The position numbers were made by a program, and so were the translations under genes. From positions 1 to 17,035 of the forward strand of contig JBMSAU010000099.1 in NCBI GenBank assembly GCA_049414625.1: a stretch of DNA of 17,035 nucleotides. The letters are read 5' to 3'. Below are positions 15,700 to 17,035 of the stretch, in pieces; positions within the stretch are counted from its first letter, which is position 1; the number at the start of each line of letters is the position of its first letter. A model generated the notes under the pieces. It saw nothing but the letters and a program-made list of their open reading frames with translations. It ran no database searches and was not told where the DNA came from. This stretch comes from WYEG01 sp049414625. Its GTDB lineage: Bacteria; Desulfobacterota; Thermodesulfobacteria; Thermodesulfobacteriales; Thermodesulfobacteriaceae.

Positions 15700-15714
15700 G
15701 GCTTTTTATTTTAA
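15678..15714 (-). repeat. Paired operon-head repeat, copy C
   Basis: Partner of the minus-strand repeat at 8034-7998. The first 13 bases are identical, and so are TGTCCCA at the end. Confidence 0.5.
15708..15713 (-). promoter_or_regulatory. Candidate -10 for operon C
   Basis: TAAAAT on the minus strand lies 8 nt before the ATG at 15699. It is inside a 13-bp sequence, TTAAAATAAAAAG, that is identical at the operon A promoter. No good -35 is visible. A transcript from here would be nearly leaderless. Confidence 0.35.
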
Positions 15715-15779
15715 CATACTCTTCCTACTCCTAAGGCATCATTTTTAGAGTAAAACCAGCTATCCATGCCGTCATTTTA

Positions 15780-16498
15780 TTAGCTTCTTGAATGGTTAAT
15801 ACTAATTTTCCTACTTTTAATAGCTTCTAAAACAAGTGCAACAAATATGCCTAAGAATATTCCTGTTATAAATCCTACTGATGTATAAAGCAATGGCTTT
15901 GGCTTAACTGGTTTTGAAGATGTCTGAATTTCAGTTAATAGAATTACAAACTCCGGGTTCTGCAACCATCTTAAGATTTGCCCCTTTTCTGTTACTAAGT
16001 CAGCATACTTGGAAGGATCGTAGATTGTTTTATTTCCCAAGGTAATATCACGAATAGTTTGGTCTATAGAACTTAGTCTAATGTTAAAATTTTTCTTAAT
16101 CTCTTCTATTTTTTGAAGAAATAATTTTTTATTAATTAGCTCTATAACTTTTTCAAGATTTTCTTTAGCTAACTGTGGTGATGCACCCTTTACTACTCCT
16201 ATTTTAGCTATATTGTTTCCTACAGGAGAAACTTCAACTTTTTTAGTACATCCTTTAAAGTTTTGTCTTCCGTAGTTTCGTAAAAAAGTTTAATACCATT
16301 CTGAATTTCTGGTATGCTGATATTTTTAACTTCAACTATAGCTTCTGCTTTATAAGCCTTTGGCATAAGCACTGAAACTAAGATAGCTAATGCAGTAGTA
16401 AATGCCGTAATTCCTATTATTATCCACTTTTGTTCATAAAGTTTTTGAAGCAGTTCAAATAAATCAACTTCATCATTATATGTCTTGTCTTGCTCCAT
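15780..16498 (-). pseudogene. wzz: Wzz-type polysaccharide chain-length regulator, one frameshift
   Basis: Wzz proteins sit in the inner membrane and set the length of Wzy-made polymers. The N-terminal part (16498-16220) has VDLFELLQKLYEQKWIIIG, a first membrane helix at about residues 25-45, and a PKAYKAEAIVEV strand. The frame ends at TAG (16220), but from the A6 run at 16239-16244 the next frame continues without stops through VEVSPVGNNIAKIGVVKG. It then runs through a helical middle region to PVKPKPLLYTSVGFITGIFL, the usual Pro-rich stretch and second helix, ending at 15780. One more A would join them into about 240 residues, at the short end for the family. GGGAGG lies 6 nt before the ATG. 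As read it would yield only a 92-residue product. Confidence 0.8.
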
Positions 16499-16533
16499 TT
16501 TTAACCTCCCGAAAAATATCTTTTACACCGATT

Positions 16534-16542
16534 ATTTTATCA
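16534..16542 (-). promoter_or_regulatory. Candidate extended -10 for wzz
   Basis: TGATAAAAT on the minus strand fits TGnTATAAT with one mismatch and lies about 35 nt before the wzz ATG. No clear -35 was found. Confidence 0.3.
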
Positions 16543-16572
16543 TAAGTCTAGTAAAAATTTTAGCAAAAGTAG

Positions 16573-16588
16573 AGGCTGTTCTAAAAAT
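16573..16588 (+). repeat. Solo copy of the inverted-repeat element end
   Basis: AGGCTGTTCTAAAAAT is identical to the left end at 8069-8084 and in the same orientation. No matching right end follows before rmlA copy 2. It may mark a degraded or partly deleted element. The 16499-16767 gap also holds an ATCCCT/AGGGAT hairpin (16603-16622) and the promoter listed at 16705. Confidence 0.5.
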
Positions 16589-16704
16589 CCCTCGTCGGGA
16601 CCATCCCTTCAATCTCAGGGATAGCAGGTGCTTATCAATACGCTTTCATATTGTTTTATACACTTGGCGGAGACTGTTATACAATTAGTCCAATTTCGTT
16701 CATC

Positions 16705-16733
16705 TTGAAACTATTGGAATTATAGATTAAAAT
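16705..16733 (+). promoter_or_regulatory. Sigma-70 type promoter for rmlA copy 2
   Basis: TTGAAA (16705-16710), a 17-nt spacer and TAAAAT (16728-16733) precede the rmlA copy 2 ATG by about 34 nt. Spacing is ideal and each hexamer is close to consensus. Confidence 0.55.
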
Positions 16734-16767
16734 TAAGGAAGTTCTAAAAGATTGGAGGCATAGAAAT

Positions 16768-17035
16768 ATGAAAGGGATTTTGCTTGCTGGAGGCTCGGGG
16801 ACAAGGCTTTATCCAGTGACTCTCACGGTTAACAAGCATTTCTTGCCTATCTATAACAAACCAATGGTATATTATTCCCTATCCTTACTTATGCTTGCAA
16901 AAATAAGAGACGTAATAATCGTGGTAAATCCTCAGGATGAAGAATCGTTTAAAAAGCTTTTGGGAGATGGAAGCGAGCTTGGCATGAATATAAGCTATGT
17001 AAAACAAGAAAAACCCTTGGGGCTTTCTCATGCGG
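16768..17035 (+). CDS. rmlA: Glucose-1-phosphate thymidylyltransferase, copy 2, cut by window edge
   Basis: The first 89 codons of a second RmlA. The nucleotide-binding GGSGTRL and the NKHFLPIYNKPMVYY stretch are as in copy 1. Over the 268 bases visible I count 14 differences from copy 1, of which only two alter the protein (Val50 to Ile and Ala60 to Ser). GGAGG lies 10 nt before the ATG, within a GATTGGAGGCAT shared with copy 1; sequence further upstream is unrelated. Unlike copy 1, it has its own good promoter at 16705-16733. It probably starts another dTDP-sugar operon to the right, which could hold the missing rmlB and intact rmlC and rmlD. Confidence 0.88.
   Translation, partial: MKGILLAGGSGTRLYPVTLTVNKHFLPIYNKPMVYYSLSLLMLAKIRDVIIVVNPQDEESFKKLLGDGSELGMNISYVKQEKPLGLSHA

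Noticed and set aside
16603..16622. ATCCCT/AGGGAT hairpin upstream of rmlA copy 2 as an attenuator
   Set aside because: It lies upstream of the predicted promoter at 16705 and has no T run.
16485..16688. 67-codon plus-strand ORF between wzz and rmlA copy 2
   Set aside because: It crosses the wzz ribosome site, the element end and a hairpin, and has no family features.
1..17035. CRISPR array, tRNA, rRNA or intact transposase
   Set aside because: No regularly spaced repeats, cloverleaf or rRNA-like stretches and no transposase motifs were seen on either strand.

Overview
The window is a surface-polysaccharide (O-antigen, capsule or exopolysaccharide type) biosynthesis region. Gene style suggests a thermophilic bacterium, possibly in or near the Aquificota: proteins rich in Lys, Glu, Ile and Val, tightly overlapping genes, strong GGAGG ribosome sites, moderate to low GC. 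That placement is an inference from style, not from a marker gene. No rRNA, tRNA, CRISPR array or intact transposase was found.

Layout. (A) A leftward operon starts at a TTGACA/TAAAAT promoter at 8028-8057. It holds a 36-codon leader ORF, a VioA-like sugar aminotransferase, a hexapeptide acyltransferase, a family 2 glycosyltransferase, an AsnB-type amidotransferase (frameshifted), a SAM methyltransferase, a family 4 glycosyltransferase, a UDP-sugar 6-dehydrogenase pseudogene, and the start of a membrane protein cut by the window edge. (B) A rightward operon runs 8259-12406: rmlA, an LhgO-like FAD oxidoreductase, a 51-codon stump of rmlC, an extended SDR epimerase, and rmlD (frameshifted). (C) A leftward operon runs 15699 to 12453: a short zinc-ribbon ORF, a SAM methyltransferase, glf (UDP-galactopyranose mutase), a glycosyltransferase, and a small unidentified ORF. 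(D) A wzz-like chain-length regulator (frameshifted) reads left from 16498. A second rmlA copy reads right from 16768 off the window edge.

How the genes fit together. RmlA would make dTDP-glucose, and an RmlB not seen here would make the 4-keto-6-deoxy sugar. The VioA-like enzyme and the acyltransferase could turn this into an N-acylated amino-dideoxyhexose. The 6-dehydrogenase and the AsnB homologue would together suit an amidated hexosaminuronic acid, but both are broken here. Glf supplies galactofuranose. The glycosyltransferases and methyltransferases assemble and decorate the chain, and Wzz would set its length.

The main signal is decay plus mosaic structure. Five genes are damaged: one by several deletions and a Rossmann-motif substitution, one by truncation, and three by single-base changes in homopolymers. 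The two rmlA copies are about 95 percent identical over the 268 bases visible. A 171-bp element with 16-bp inverted ends abuts the first rmlA, and a lone copy of the same end lies upstream of the second. The heads of operons A and C share a promoter plus the first codons of a small Cys-Pro ORF whose stop overlaps the next start codon. Base composition swings sharply between neighbouring genes. No single new enzyme system is evident; the paired operon heads and the rmlA/inverted-repeat arrangement deserve the closest look.
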